Source: Dielma sp000508965 (GTDB taxonomy: Bacteria; Bacillota_I; Bacilli_A; Erysipelotrichales; Erysipelotrichaceae). Taken from it: a DNA stretch of 64,000 nucleotides. Positions 49,854 through 58,952 of the stretch are shown here, piece by piece; position 1 is the first letter of the stretch, and each line of letters starts with the position of its first letter. The notes under the pieces are model-generated. The model did not search any database. It had not been told where the DNA came from and was given only the letters and a program-made list of their open reading frames with translations. Position numbers and translations under genes: made by a program. The stretch covers positions 124,001-188,000 of the forward strand of contig BAHV02000008.1 of NCBI GenBank assembly GCA_000508965.1, in the 5' to 3' direction.

Positions 49854-50724
49854 ATTGAATACCTGCATTTTCTTTGTCAATCTGATCCACGGCGCTTAAG
49901 CCTGCGACATGTCCTTCACCGGCAGCTTTCATATACTGATAAGGCTTGCCTGTGCAGTCGCCAGCCGCAAATAAACCATGGAAGTTGGTTTCCATCTGAC
50001 GGTTTACTTTAATATGGCCGTCTTCAATATCAAGTCCGTTAACGAGCTGAGACGGTTCAACACTGTCTCGGAGCACAAAGATACCATCAGTATTCAATGT
50101 CTGATTTTTTAATACGAGACGGGTTGCTGACTGCTCACCTTCAATGCGCAAAGGCATATCCTTGACTACATTGATCGAACTTTTTAAATCATCAGTCTTA
50201 ACATTCACCGGTACAAAGTCTACATGCTCCGCGATTTCCGCAATGTAATTTGCTTCATGAATACTTTCTTCGCTATAACCAACAACAGCTACGGAGCGGC
50301 CTTTATAAAGCGGTGCATCACAGGTTGCACAGTAGGAAACACCCATGCCTAAGAAATCAGCTTCATTTTCAATTGAACGCGTCAGTTCCACACCGCTGGC
50401 CAGGATTACCTTGCGGGCTTCATACATATTGCCGGCACCAGCCAACATAAAACTGTCGCCATTTGGATAAACGGCGGTAATCTTTTCTTCGGTAATTTCA
50501 ATATTCATAGACTGAATATGCTCTTGAAACGCTTGGGCAATCTCACTGCCGCTCTTACCGTAAAAACCAAGATAATTATCAATGCGGTGGGCTTTGACTA
50601 ACTTGGCTGATAAATTTTTATTGCCAAATACAATGATTTTCTTTTTCCGGATCGTTGCATTGATAGCCGCCTGAAGACCGGCTACCCCGCTGCCAATGAT
50701 CGCAATATCGTATAATTCGTTCAT
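49852..50724 (-). CDS. trxB: Thioredoxin reductase-like flavoprotein
   Basis: A 290-residue FAD/NAD(P)H disulfide reductase. FAD fold YDIAIIGSGVAGLQAAINA, redox pair CATC (Cys132-Cys135), and the C-terminal GLFAAGDCTGKPYQYMKAAGEGHVAGLSAVDQI. The NADP site normally reading GGGxSA(x6)HRR is altered (VVGYSEESIHEANYIAEIAEH), so cofactor or partner may differ from standard TrxB. I start it at the ATG at 50724 with GAGGGTG upstream. Confidence 0.85.
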   Translation of the reverse strand: MNELYDIAIIGSGVAGLQAAINATIRKKKIIVFGNKNLSAKLVKAHRIDNYLGFYGKSGSEIAQAFQEHIQSMNIEITEEKITAVYPNGDSFMLAGAGNMYEARKVILASGVELTRSIENEADFLGMGVSYCATCDAPLYKGRSVAVVGYSEESIHEANYIAEIAEHVDFVPVNVKTDDLKSSINVVKDMPLRIEGEQSATRLVLKNQTLNTDGIFVLRDSVEPSQLVNGLDIEDGHIKVNRQMETNFHGLFAAGDCTGKPYQYMKAAGEGHVAGLSAVDQIDKENAGIQ

Positions 50725-50802
50725 GCTACACCCTCTTTTCCTTATTAGTATAGCCGATTCTTTGCTTAACGTCATCTCTTTTGCATAAGAAAACCGATAA
50801 TC

Positions 50803-50828
50803 ATAAAAAAAACCGGACACCGGTTTTC
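50803..50828 (-). terminator. Terminator after the DUF3795 gene
   Basis: AAAACCGG-TGT-CCGGTTTT on the minus strand, followed by TTTT. Confidence 0.8.
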
Positions 50829-51107
50829 TTAATCATGGATGGCTGACAGCTGACACCAGCAGCGGCATTGGGTAATTCGTTTGCCGTTATCGCCTTGATC
50901 TGTATCATAGGCAAATTGCCGAAGCAGGGCACAGGGAAAACTCTGACATAGGCCGCAATGGTCCAATGCCTTATCCTCACAGCACGTCTTTACCGGACAT
51001 GCCTCACCCCAAAATGGTTTCTTGATGTTTGTGCATCCCTGACAATTCATCGAACTTCTAAACTCACACTCGCTGCATAACAAGCCGCATCTTGATTCAA
51101 TCATCAT
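50829..51107 (-). CDS. DUF3795 Cys-rich protein
   Basis: A 92-residue protein with 13 cysteines, including RCGLLCSECEFR, CQGC and CCEDKALDHCGLCQSFPC, the pattern of DUF3795, a probable zinc or iron-sulfur binding family. AAGGAGAG precedes the ATG at 51107 (or the adjacent ATG at 51104). It lies downstream of the WYL regulator and may be controlled by it. Confidence 0.82.
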   Translation of the reverse strand: MMIESRCGLLCSECEFRSSMNCQGCTNIKKPFWGEACPVKTCCEDKALDHCGLCQSFPCALLRQFAYDTDQGDNGKRITQCRCWCQLSAIHD

Positions 51108-51163
51108 TTCACTCTCCTTTATATGATAGAGTGTAACACAGGCATGATGACAGCTGTATGTCA

Positions 51164-52069
51164 CTATTCGGAATATTTATTATATAATGAAAGTGCCCGT
51201 GCTTTTAATTCCTCACGATATTCTGCTGGTTCGATCAATTCAGCCTGATCATGAAAGCTCAGCACCCATTCAAGCAGATATTCTTTATTGGTAAAATCAA
51301 ATTCAAAGCGCAGTAAATGATCATTCAGCGGTGTGCAGGAATCAATCCCATACTCTTCAATAACCCGATATTTGACATTCTTATCAAAATGGATGACGGC
51401 ATGAATCGCATCAGTAAAATAGGTGTTAAAGGCCAGCTTTTCCTGAGGGATATCCATTAGCTCAAAGGATTGTGCCGTCAGCTTTAAATTCCACAGGCGG
51501 TTTAATTTAAACAGCTTGAATTGTTCAGCGGTTGCTTCATATCCTAACACATACCAGCTTGACCATTGAAAAACTATCAGATAGGGATTGAGCTGTACTT
51601 GATGCTCACCCTTTGAACCACAGTAATCAAAGCATATCGCACAGCTTGTCTCAATCGCTTTGCGGATCAGTTCAATCTTGGGTGCCAAGGTGTTTTTGTA
51701 ATGGGAAGACAAGTCGATTAGAATATGATGATCGGCATAGATTCCGTGTTTATCAGATAAAAATTTATCCATGATCTGTTGATAGCGGTTATCGGCAGCT
51801 ATGCTGTCCAGACTTAAAAGACCGGTAAAGATTGCCTGCAGTTCTCTTTGGGTAAACAGTGTTTTATCTAGCTTATAATTTTCATCCATCATGATGCCGC
51901 CATTGCTGCCGGCATTACTTATAATAGGTATGCCAGCCAAGGTCAGATCGTTAAGATCACGGTATATCGTGCGTTTAGATACATTAAATTTTTCTGCAAG
52001 CATAGAAGCAGTTACTTTTTTGTTCTGCAGCAGCAGAATAATTATTGCAATCAGTCTTTCGATTTTCAT
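51164..52069 (-). CDS. YafY/DeoR-type HTH regulator with WYL domain
   Basis: A 301-residue regulator. N-terminal HTH MKIERLIAIIILLLQNKKVTASMLAEKFNVSKRTIYRDLNDL (continuous) and a WYL domain about 135-215 with VFQWSSWYVLGYEA in place of the WYL triplet. Such proteins sense small ligands or nucleic acids. ATG at 52069 follows AAGGAG; an in-frame TTG two codons earlier is less likely. Confidence 0.88.
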   Translation of the reverse strand: MKIERLIAIIILLLQNKKVTASMLAEKFNVSKRTIYRDLNDLTLAGIPIISNAGSNGGIMMDENYKLDKTLFTQRELQAIFTGLLSLDSIAADNRYQQIMDKFLSDKHGIYADHHILIDLSSHYKNTLAPKIELIRKAIETSCAICFDYCGSKGEHQVQLNPYLIVFQWSSWYVLGYEATAEQFKLFKLNRLWNLKLTAQSFELMDIPQEKLAFNTYFTDAIHAVIHFDKNVKYRVIEEYGIDSCTPLNDHLLRFEFDFTNKEYLLEWVLSFHDQAELIEPAEYREELKARALSLYNKYSE

Positions 52070-52186
52070 AAGCAAACTCCTTGTTTATGCTATTTTATCA
52101 TGAATCAGCACATAACAAAATAATTGAGTAGGTTTGCATAAGTAAGATCTCGCTTGATTTGATGCCAATCAGTTATAAAGCAATGT

Positions 52187-52372
52187 TTAGCTAGCATAAG
52201 GGAGAATCATTTTTGTTAATGCTTCAAAATCAATTTGACTAACCGATTTAAGCTGAAAAATAATTTCTTCCGGAAACGTAGGCTGAAAAGCACCGGCAAT
52301 GAGCCAATCGTTATCACCGTCTATTCTCTTGTGAATATTTGTATCACATTGATCCAAGTAAAACTTAAACAT
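52187..52372 (-). pseudogene. Short open frame, possible gene remnant
   Basis: A 61-codon frame (DGDNDWLIAGAFQPTFPEEIIFQL... and FEALTKMILPYAS) with no Shine-Dalgarno site and no family I recognise. It sits between the WYL regulator and the 69-residue gene; the composition is protein-like, so it may be the tail of a lost gene. Confidence 0.25.
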
Positions 52373-52412
52373 ACACGCTGTTTCTAAAAAGCCATACAGG
52401 GCTCGGCTTTGC

Positions 52413-52622
52413 TTATTTTACGTGAATCTGAAAGTAAACCGTTTTAAATTCGGCAGTAGCTTTTAAAGCTTGTTTTGCCAGAACTGCAGCTTTCTGTTCA
52501 TCAGAACTTGTGAATTGCAGTTCCATTCCTTTTTTTTCAACAAATTCAATATTTGCATCTTCAATAGAAGTCACGATTTCAACTAATTTATCCTGAAGCA
52601 TTGCAGCGTTAATGATAATCAT
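52413..52622 (-). CDS. Small conserved-looking protein of unknown function
   Basis: A 69-residue acidic protein with an excellent AGGAGGAG site and an alpha/beta pattern (IIINAAMLQDKLVEIVTSIEDANIEFVEKKG, then a helix KAAVLAKQALKATAEF and a final strand). It follows the RpiR gene by 13 bases, so it is in that operon. I recognise no family. A regulator partner or an accessory of the sugar locus are possibilities. Confidence 0.65.
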   Translation of the reverse strand: MIIINAAMLQDKLVEIVTSIEDANIEFVEKKGMELQFTSSDEQKAAVLAKQALKATAEFKTVYFQIHVK

Positions 52623-52635
52623 AAATTTACTCCTC

Positions 52636-53385
52636 CTAATTTAATAATTGAGCAATATAATTGGTTAATAAGTCCACAAATATCATGAAAACCACCTGTG
52701 TTTCCAGATATTGCGGATAGCCTTGATTTTTGTAACTTGGAAGCCAAATGACATGATCTACCTTATTTCGCATAGGACTTTTATCGGTTGTCGTAACCAA
52801 GACTGTGACAGGCCGTTTATCTTTATCCATATCATTAAGCGCTTCTATCTGATCACGATATACAGAACCGGTCGCAGAAAAATAGATAGCCAAATCATGC
52901 TGAGTTAGTGTTTGCGGCAATGTATGTGCTCGATCATAGGGTACACAAACTGATTGTTTTGAAACTTTAGCTAAGTTCATCTCTAATAATTGAGCGGGCA
53001 ATGCACTTTTATGATATCCGTTGATGGCAATAAATTTTGCATTCACGATTAACTGTGCCAATTCTGTAAATTGTTCTTCACTTATCGCATTGGGTATCAA
53101 GCTGATCAGTTTAGCGTAGTAATCCATAATTGAAGCCGGATTCGTGCTTTTACCACCCATTTTTTGATATTTATATACATCATATTTAAAATCATTGTAG
53201 CCATGATAGCCAATTTTCTGACAAAAACGAGAAATCGAAGCCTGAGATATATGATGCTTTTCCGCCAGCTGTGTTGCGGTATCTCGTAATATATCATCGA
53301 CATTTTCTATAATAATATCGTGAACAACCAATTCTTTCTTTGTGAAACTTGATTTTTTTAGTTCCATCTGTTCAAATGGGTTCAT
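52636..53385 (-). CDS. MurR/RpiR-family transcriptional regulator
   Basis: A 249-residue regulator with an N-terminal HTH_6 domain (TATQLAEKHHISQASISRFCQKIGYHGYNDFKYDVYKY, continuous, about 33-70) and a C-terminal SIS domain (about 105-235) that binds a phosphosugar, with INGYHKSALPAQLLEMNLAK and FSATGSVYRDQIEAL. GGGAGTG precedes the ATG. It probably controls the divergent hydrolase and PTS transcripts through the repeats at 54702 and 54733, with a phosphosugar as effector. Confidence 0.88.
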   Translation of the reverse strand: MNPFEQMELKKSSFTKKELVVHDIIIENVDDILRDTATQLAEKHHISQASISRFCQKIGYHGYNDFKYDVYKYQKMGGKSTNPASIMDYYAKLISLIPNAISEEQFTELAQLIVNAKFIAINGYHKSALPAQLLEMNLAKVSKQSVCVPYDRAHTLPQTLTQHDLAIYFSATGSVYRDQIEALNDMDKDKRPVTVLVTTTDKSPMRNKVDHVIWLPSYKNQGYPQYLETQVVFMIFVDLLTNYIAQLLN

Positions 53386-53437
53386 ACAATCACACTCCCA
53401 CTTTCATTATAACCTTTTTTGCTGAGAGAATTAAGTC

Positions 53438-54640
53438 TTAAGCCAGAATATCTTTTGTCGTTTCAATAATTTTGTAAATGAACCTGTCAGCTTCACCTTT
53501 GGCTAAACGTGAATTAAATGTTTCAAAATACTTGCCATATTCATTTTCCGGTACAAAATAGTTGCAGTAGGTATTACTGTAGCCAACATTGATAACGTTG
53601 TAATTCTTGAAAGTATTCTTTAATAATAAACCAAATGCACTTAAAATATCTCCAGGCAAAATAAAGAAAATAACATTGCCGAATATGCGTATTTGACTGA
53701 TCAGATTCAAATCATAAGCTCCAAAAGCTTTCTTGCGGTTCAAACGATCAATAAAGAAATCCGTTTGTCCACCCTCAGCCTTTGACAGCACTGCCATCTG
53801 CTGATGCCAATCCTTGTCCGTTTGGGCATTAAAATGACTCACCATCTCCACAGTACTTGTTTTAACTTGACCATTATTTAATGGACGAATTCTTTTCTTT
53901 TCTAAAAACTGTTTTATAATATTATCAGCCGTAAAGTTTAATTCTTCAATACCGGAATACTTACGATAGAAGCGAACGCTGACATCTCCGCATGTGCCAT
54001 TAAGCATCGCTACCGGACATTTTAATTTATTTTGCAGGCGTAAACGAATCTGTCCTAATAAGTCGCAGGATAACAGATAACTGCTGCCGTCTAAAATAGT
54101 TGGATGAGCTGACATGCTGCAAAGACTGCCAATAAGCTGTTTATTCTTATTATAAAATTTGAATAAACGCACTTCTTTATCCTCACTGCCTCCTTTCACA
54201 TTACGATTGCCATATAACCCTTCAATCATAGCACTTTCCAATTCAGCACTGCATTCCTGCATGTTTTTACTCGCACGAAGCAAGCTGGCAATCATTTCAT
54301 CTTTAGCCATTTCAGTTAATTCAGGCTCTACATGAGTGTCTTCAAATGTAAGTTTGAAGAATGCTGGTGCTGAATGGGTATGGGTACAGGAAATGGTTAT
54401 ATTGTTTACTTCAACACCTGTTTGCTTTGAAACAGCTTTTTTCACGTTCATGCAAAAGTTCTCTTCTAGCATAATACTATCTAAAATGCTTATTAAGAAT
54501 GAATGGCCATTCAAATCAAATGCGATAGAATTAATTTCTATTGAGTCTAAAACACCCTCGCTTTGTTTTTTTCTGGAATAACCTGCCATGAAACAAGGTC
54601 TTTTCGGCGTAATATCGACTTTATCAAAGGCAATTTTCAT
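53438..54640 (-). CDS. Neutral ceramidase-like hydrolase, cytoplasmic
   Basis: A 400-residue protein matching the N-terminal catalytic domain of neutral/alkaline non-lysosomal ceramidases: KVDITPKRPCFMAGYSRKKQ, ISCTHTHSAPAFF (zinc His pair), SMSAHPTIL and MLNGTCGDVSVRF. True ceramidases are secreted and about 650-780 residues; this one has no signal peptide and lacks the C-terminal domain. With the divergent PTS genes, a role on a phosphorylated amide or amino-sugar compound inside the cell is more plausible than ceramide cleavage. GGGGGATT precedes the ATG. Confidence 0.8.
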   Translation of the reverse strand: MKIAFDKVDITPKRPCFMAGYSRKKQSEGVLDSIEINSIAFDLNGHSFLISILDSIMLEENFCMNVKKAVSKQTGVEVNNITISCTHTHSAPAFFKLTFEDTHVEPELTEMAKDEMIASLLRASKNMQECSAELESAMIEGLYGNRNVKGGSEDKEVRLFKFYNKNKQLIGSLCSMSAHPTILDGSSYLLSCDLLGQIRLRLQNKLKCPVAMLNGTCGDVSVRFYRKYSGIEELNFTADNIIKQFLEKKRIRPLNNGQVKTSTVEMVSHFNAQTDKDWHQQMAVLSKAEGGQTDFFIDRLNRKKAFGAYDLNLISQIRIFGNVIFFILPGDILSAFGLLLKNTFKNYNVINVGYSNTYCNYFVPENEYGKYFETFNSRLAKGEADRFIYKIIETTKDILA

Positions 54641-54701
54641 GGTTAATCCCCCTTTCTACATCTATATTCTAGCATAACCATTCAAAAAAACAAGGATTAT
54701 A

Positions 54702-54716
54702 TTGAAATTCATTCAA
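54702..54716. promoter_or_regulatory. Inverted repeat 1 in the divergent control region
   Basis: TTGAAATTCATTCAA has TTGAA/TTCAA arms around a 5-base centre. It lies between the divergent hydrolase and PTS genes and matches repeat 2 in its arms. Confidence 0.55.
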
Positions 54717-54732
54717 TAATTATAAAAATATA

Positions 54733-54748
54733 TTGAATACTCATTCAA
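54733..54748 (+). promoter_or_regulatory. Inverted repeat 2, overlapping the PTS -35
   Basis: TTGAATACTCATTCAA has the same arms with a 6-base centre, about three helical turns from repeat 1. Its first six bases serve as the -35 of the PTS promoter, so binding would repress. Confidence 0.6.
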
Positions 54749-54761
54749 ACTGTGCTATATT
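54733..54761 (+). promoter_or_regulatory. Promoter of the lactose/cellobiose-type PTS operon
   Basis: TTGAAT (54733-54738), a 17-base spacer and TATATT (54756-54761). A 12-of-14 cre match, AGTAACCGCATTCA, follows at 54777-54790. On the other strand TTGTTT-16-TAGAAT (about 54693-54666) could drive the hydrolase gene. Confidence 0.65.
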
Positions 54762-54814
54762 ATGAGTGTCAAAGAAAGTAACCGCATTCATAAATGCGAG
54801 GAAGGGGATTCGAT

Positions 54815-56134
54815 ATGACATCCGAAAAAACATCTTTTATGGAAAAATTTCAAGCGTTCATGGAAAAATACTTAGTTCCGGTCGGTATGAAAATTTCCGA
54901 ACAGCGTCACTTGTCAGCAATACGGGATGGTATGACAGTGCTGATTCCATTAACCATTGTTGGTGGTTTTGCTTGCCTATTAGCTGTACCGCCGGTACCG
55001 GCGGGAATGGAAGCTACAAATATTTTCTATTCCTTCTTATTGGCTTGGCAGAGCTGGGCTGCTGCAAATTCAGCAATTTTGATGATTCCTTATCAATTAA
55101 CGATCGGGGTTATCTCAATCTACGTTGTCTGCGGTGTTGCTTATCGCTTCGCTAAAAATTACGGCATGGATGGTATCAACAACATGTTGTCCGCACTGCT
55201 TGTTTATCTATGTGTCAGCGGTGCTGTTGATTTGTCGACGGGTACGATCGTGATGGCTCGCTTAGGGGCAGGTTATATGTTTGGGGCGATGGTTATAGCA
55301 TTATTAGTTGTTGAAATCAATCACTTCTTCATAGCTAAAAAAATTGCGATCAAAATGCCTGCAAGTGTGCCGCCAAACGTAGCCGCGCCCTTTAACGTAT
55401 TATTATCATTAGTATTTAACGTTGTGTTCTTCACTGTATTGAATGCAGTTGTTACAAGCATGACCGGTGCCGGCTTAAATGACTTGGTATATACATTGTT
55501 CCAGCCGTTGATGAAAGCTACCGGCAGTCTGCCATCAATCTTATTGATTAACTTCTTAATGACTACTTTCTGGTTTTTCGGTATCCACGGAGGCAACATG
55601 GTTTCAGTTGTAGTCAGTCCATTAACTACGGCAGGCTTAGCAGCCAATATGGAAGCCTATCTGGCAAACAAACCGATGGAATATATCTTTGCCGGTGCAG
55701 TAAACAGTGTTTTCGGTAACTGGATCACTTATACGGCAATGTTAGTGATTATCTTCTTCTTTGCTAAGAGTCACCAAGCCCGTTCAGTTGCAAAGGTTGC
55801 CATCGTGCCTAGCTGCTTCAATATCAATGAACCTTCAATTTTCGGTTTGCCAACGGTATTAAACGTTTATACTTATGTACCTTTGCTGATCTGCAGCTTG
55901 ATCAATTTCTCATCCTATTATTTATTAGCAAGTGCCGGTATTTTAGGTAAATTCTATATCACCTTACCGTTTACCGTGCCTGGCCCATTAGCCGCCTTCT
56001 TAGCAACAATGGACTGGAAAACGATGGTCTTATGGTTTGTATTATTTGTAGTAGATATGTGCGTATTATATCCATTTATTACAACCTATGATAAACAACT
56101 TCAAAAAAACGAAGCTGCTGAAGGAAATAACTAA
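54815..56134 (+). CDS. PTS lactose/cellobiose-family EIIC permease
   Basis: A 439-residue membrane permease of the CelB type. MEKFQAFMEKYLVPVGMKISEQRHLSAIRDGMTVLIPLTIVGG (continuous), FWFFGIHGGNMVSVVVSPL, VPSCFNINEPSIFGLPTVLN and the PGPLAAFLATMDWKTMVLW end are family blocks; NINEP-x-IFG is the substrate-site motif. EIIB and EIIA are separate genes downstream. ATG at 54815 follows GGAAGGGG. Confidence 0.92.
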   Translation: MTSEKTSFMEKFQAFMEKYLVPVGMKISEQRHLSAIRDGMTVLIPLTIVGGFACLLAVPPVPAGMEATNIFYSFLLAWQSWAAANSAILMIPYQLTIGVISIYVVCGVAYRFAKNYGMDGINNMLSALLVYLCVSGAVDLSTGTIVMARLGAGYMFGAMVIALLVVEINHFFIAKKIAIKMPASVPPNVAAPFNVLLSLVFNVVFFTVLNAVVTSMTGAGLNDLVYTLFQPLMKATGSLPSILLINFLMTTFWFFGIHGGNMVSVVVSPLTTAGLAANMEAYLANKPMEYIFAGAVNSVFGNWITYTAMLVIIFFFAKSHQARSVAKVAIVPSCFNINEPSIFGLPTVLNVYTYVPLLICSLINFSSYYLLASAGILGKFYITLPFTVPGPLAAFLATMDWKTMVLWFVLFVVDMCVLYPFITTYDKQLQKNEAAEGNN

Positions 56135-56210
56135 AAAAATTAGTGAAGAATTAGTGGAGGCGTTTGTCTCCACTCTTGTATAATAGTTGAAACAAAAGGA
56201 GAAAAAGAAA

Positions 56211-56513
56211 ATGAAAAAAATCGTATTATTATGTGCAGCAGGTATGAGTACAAGCTTGTTAGTTACCAAGATGCAGAAAGCAGCTGCTGATGAAGGAGTG
56301 GCATGTGATATCAATGCATATCCGGTTGCTCAGGCAAAAGAAGTAGGGGCGGATGCAGATATTGTGTTATTGGGACCGCAGGTGCGTTTTAATCTTGCTA
56401 AGATCAAGGAGCAATGTCCGAATTGTCCGGTTGAAGCCATCGATATGGCGGCCTATGGCATGATGGACGGTGCTAAAGTCATGAAGCGTGTCAAAGAAGT
56501 ACTGGGTATTTAA
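56211..56513 (+). CDS. PTS lactose/cellobiose-family EIIB
   Basis: A 100-residue EIIB. The phosphocysteine is Cys8 in KKIVLLCAAGMSTSLL, and VLLGPQVRFNLAKIKE is the second signature. AAAGGAG precedes the ATG at 56211. Its stop overlaps the EIIA start by one base. Confidence 0.94.
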   Translation: MKKIVLLCAAGMSTSLLVTKMQKAAADEGVACDINAYPVAQAKEVGADADIVLLGPQVRFNLAKIKEQCPNCPVEAIDMAAYGMMDGAKVMKRVKEVLGI

Positions 56514-56833
56514 TGATGGAAGGACTTGAATTGATCAGCTTTCAGATTATCAGTGCAGTAGGTACTGCTCGTTCCATGTATATCGAAGCCATTCAGCTTG
56601 CGAAAGCCGGTGATTTTGAAGGAGCTGAGAAATTGCTTGAAGAGGGTCAGCCGGTGTTTTTAGAAGGCCATCATGCTCATGCCGGATTGATTCAGAAAGA
56701 AGCTGCCGGTGAAAAATGTGAATTTGCTTTGTTGTTGATGCATGCAGAAGATCAGCTGATGAGTGCGGAAGCTTTCAGTATCTTAGCGCAGGAATTTATA
56801 GATGTTTATAAAAAGATGAAAGGAAACATGTAA
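56513..56833 (+). CDS. PTS lactose/cellobiose-family EIIA
   Basis: A 106-residue trimeric EIIA. The phosphorylated His is His77 in FALLLMHAEDQLMSAE; SFQIISAVGTARSMYIEAI and EEGQPVFLEGHHAHAGLIQKEA are the other blocks. The start is coupled to the EIIB stop (TAATG). Confidence 0.94.
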   Translation: MMEGLELISFQIISAVGTARSMYIEAIQLAKAGDFEGAEKLLEEGQPVFLEGHHAHAGLIQKEAAGEKCEFALLLMHAEDQLMSAEAFSILAQEFIDVYKKMKGNM

Positions 56834-56834
56834 A

Positions 56835-58250
56835 ATGAGCCAATTACCAAAACATTTTTTATGGGGCGGTGCAGTTGCTGCTAATCAGCTGGAGGGGGCA
56901 TGGAATGTAGATGGCAAAGGGGTCAGTACAGCGGACTGTATGAGTGCCGGTGCGGTAGATAAAGCCAGAGAATATACGGATGGTGTTCTTGAAGGTGTTT
57001 ATTATCCAAATCACGAAGGAATTGATTTCTATCATCACTACAAAGAAGATATTGCCTTATTCGCAGAAATGGGTTTCAAATGTTTTAGAACCTCGATTGC
57101 ATGGACTCGTATCTTCCCCGAGGGTGATGAAGAAGTACCGAATGAATTAGGCTTGCAGTTTTATGATGATTTATTTGATGAATGTCTGAAATACGGCTTT
57201 GAACCCGTGGTAACTATTTCTCACTATGAAACACCTTATGCTCTGGTGAAGAAATATGGTTCATGGCGAAACAGAAAACTCGTAGACTTTTTTGTGAAGT
57301 ATGCTGAAACGGTATTCAAACGTTATAAATACAAAGTTAAATACTGGATGACTTTCAATGAGATTAACTGTATTGCCCTGCATCCTGAAATTCCTTCAGG
57401 GATCCGTGTTCAGGAAGATGAAAGTTTTGCTCAGGTTGTTTATCAGGCTGCCCATCATGAATTTGTGGCAAGTGCAAAAGCAGTTAAAGTTGGTCATGAA
57501 ATTAATCCGGATTTTAAGATTGGCATGATGATGATTTATCCTTGGACTTATGCCGATACATGCAAGCCGGAGGATACAATCAAACAAATGCAGGCCATGG
57601 ATGCGCAGTATTATTTCAGTGATGTGCAAGTTAGGGGCTATTATACAAACAAAGCCAAGAAAATGTTAAAAGAAAAGGGTGTTATTTTACAAGCAGAAGC
57701 GGGTGATGATCAGATTCTAAGAGAAGGGATTGTTGATTATATCGGTTTCAGCTACTATATGAGCAATGTTGCAAGCAGTGATCCGAATAAACAAGTTGTT
57801 GACGGAAATATGCTGACAGGGATTAGAAATCCTTACTTGAAAGCGACTGATTGGGGCTGGCAGATTGACCCTGTCGGTTTAAGAATTTCACTAAATCAAT
57901 TATATGATAGATATCAGATTCCCGTGTTTATTGTAGAAAATGGCATGGGCGCTGTGGATATGGTGGAAAATGATGGCAGTATCAATGACGATTATCGTAT
58001 CGATTATTTAAGAAGCCATATTGAGCAGTTAATCAAAGCAGTGGATGAAGATGGTGTCGAGTTAATGGGTTATACACCATGGGGCTGCATTGATTTAATT
58101 AGTGCAGGTACCGGTGAAATGAAGAAGCGCTATGGTTTTATTTATGTGGATCGAGATAATGAAGGCAATGGTACTTTAGCTAGAAGCAAGAAGAAATCCT
58201 TTGACTGGTATAAGAAAGTGATTGCGACTAATGGGGAAGATTTGGCATGA
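56835..58250 (+). CDS. 6-phospho-beta-glucosidase, glycoside hydrolase family 1
   Basis: A 471-residue cytoplasmic enzyme that splits the phosphorylated beta-disaccharide from the PTS. Acid/base Glu176 is in WMTFNEINC and nucleophile Glu368 in FIVENGMGAVD. PKHFLWGGAVAANQLEGAWNVDGKG is the N-terminal signature and IDLISAGTGEMKKRYGFIYVD the phosphate-binding end typical of phospho-beta-glucosidases. It overlaps the deacetylase gene by four bases. Confidence 0.95.
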   Translation: MSQLPKHFLWGGAVAANQLEGAWNVDGKGVSTADCMSAGAVDKAREYTDGVLEGVYYPNHEGIDFYHHYKEDIALFAEMGFKCFRTSIAWTRIFPEGDEEVPNELGLQFYDDLFDECLKYGFEPVVTISHYETPYALVKKYGSWRNRKLVDFFVKYAETVFKRYKYKVKYWMTFNEINCIALHPEIPSGIRVQEDESFAQVVYQAAHHEFVASAKAVKVGHEINPDFKIGMMMIYPWTYADTCKPEDTIKQMQAMDAQYYFSDVQVRGYYTNKAKKMLKEKGVILQAEAGDDQILREGIVDYIGFSYYMSNVASSDPNKQVVDGNMLTGIRNPYLKATDWGWQIDPVGLRISLNQLYDRYQIPVFIVENGMGAVDMVENDGSINDDYRIDYLRSHIEQLIKAVDEDGVELMGYTPWGCIDLISAGTGEMKKRYGFIYVDRDNEGNGTLARSKKKSFDWYKKVIATNGEDLA

Positions 58251-58939
58251 AGCTGATTATTAATGCTGATGATTACGGCTATACCAAAGGAAATACTGAA
58301 GGAATTATCGAAGGATATCAAAAAGGAATCATTCGTTCAACTACAGCTATATGCAATATGCCTTACTTAGAATATGGTAAGCAGTTGGCTCAAGCTTGTC
58401 CGGATTTGGGAATCGGTGTGCATTTGAATTTAACAGTAGGCTATGCTTTAACGAAGAATAAAACATTAACGGATGAGAAAGGCAAGTTTTTGGGCAAGAA
58501 AATCATTTATACAAAAGAGCTGGATATGGATGAAGTGTACGCTGAATGGCAAGCCCAGATAGAAAAATATATTGAAGTATTCAAACATAAACCTACGCAT
58601 TTGGATTCTCATCACAGCGTGCATGATTTTAATAAATTGCAGTCTGTCGTAAGTTCGCGGCTAGCTCAGGAGTATGACATTCCTATGCGCAGATACAGTG
58701 ATTATAAATATGTGAGTGGTTTCTTTGGCGATACGGCAACCGTTCAGCATTTAATTGAAATTATCAAGCTGCATATGGGTGACAATATTGAAATCATGGT
58801 GCATCCAGGATATTGTGACTTAACTTTGTATCGTGACAGTTCCTATAATTGGCAAAGAGTGAAAGAGCTGGATGTGCTTTGCAATGAAGAAGTTATGCAG
58901 TTCATTAAAGACAATAAGATTGAATTAGTGCATTATTAA
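58247..58939 (+). CDS. chbG: ChbG/YdjC-family carbohydrate deacetylase
   Basis: A 230-residue protein. LIINADDYGYTKGNTEGI carries the metal-binding Asp and KPTHLDSHHSVH the metal His; EIMVHPGYCD is the third block. In E. coli ChbG removes one acetyl group from chitobiose 6-phosphate, which is needed for induction and cleavage. Its place after the phospho-beta-glucosidase points to an N-acetylated substrate such as chitobiose or a related glycan. Confidence 0.85.
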   Translation: MKLIINADDYGYTKGNTEGIIEGYQKGIIRSTTAICNMPYLEYGKQLAQACPDLGIGVHLNLTVGYALTKNKTLTDEKGKFLGKKIIYTKELDMDEVYAEWQAQIEKYIEVFKHKPTHLDSHHSVHDFNKLQSVVSSRLAQEYDIPMRRYSDYKYVSGFFGDTATVQHLIEIIKLHMGDNIEIMVHPGYCDLTLYRDSSYNWQRVKELDVLCNEEVMQFIKDNKIELVHY

Positions 58940-58952
58940 AAGGGAGAGAATT

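Noticed and set aside
54766..55155. 129-codon frame overlapping the start of the EIIC gene
   Set aside because: Out-of-frame shadow of the EIIC gene, which has a clear ribosome site and family motifs.
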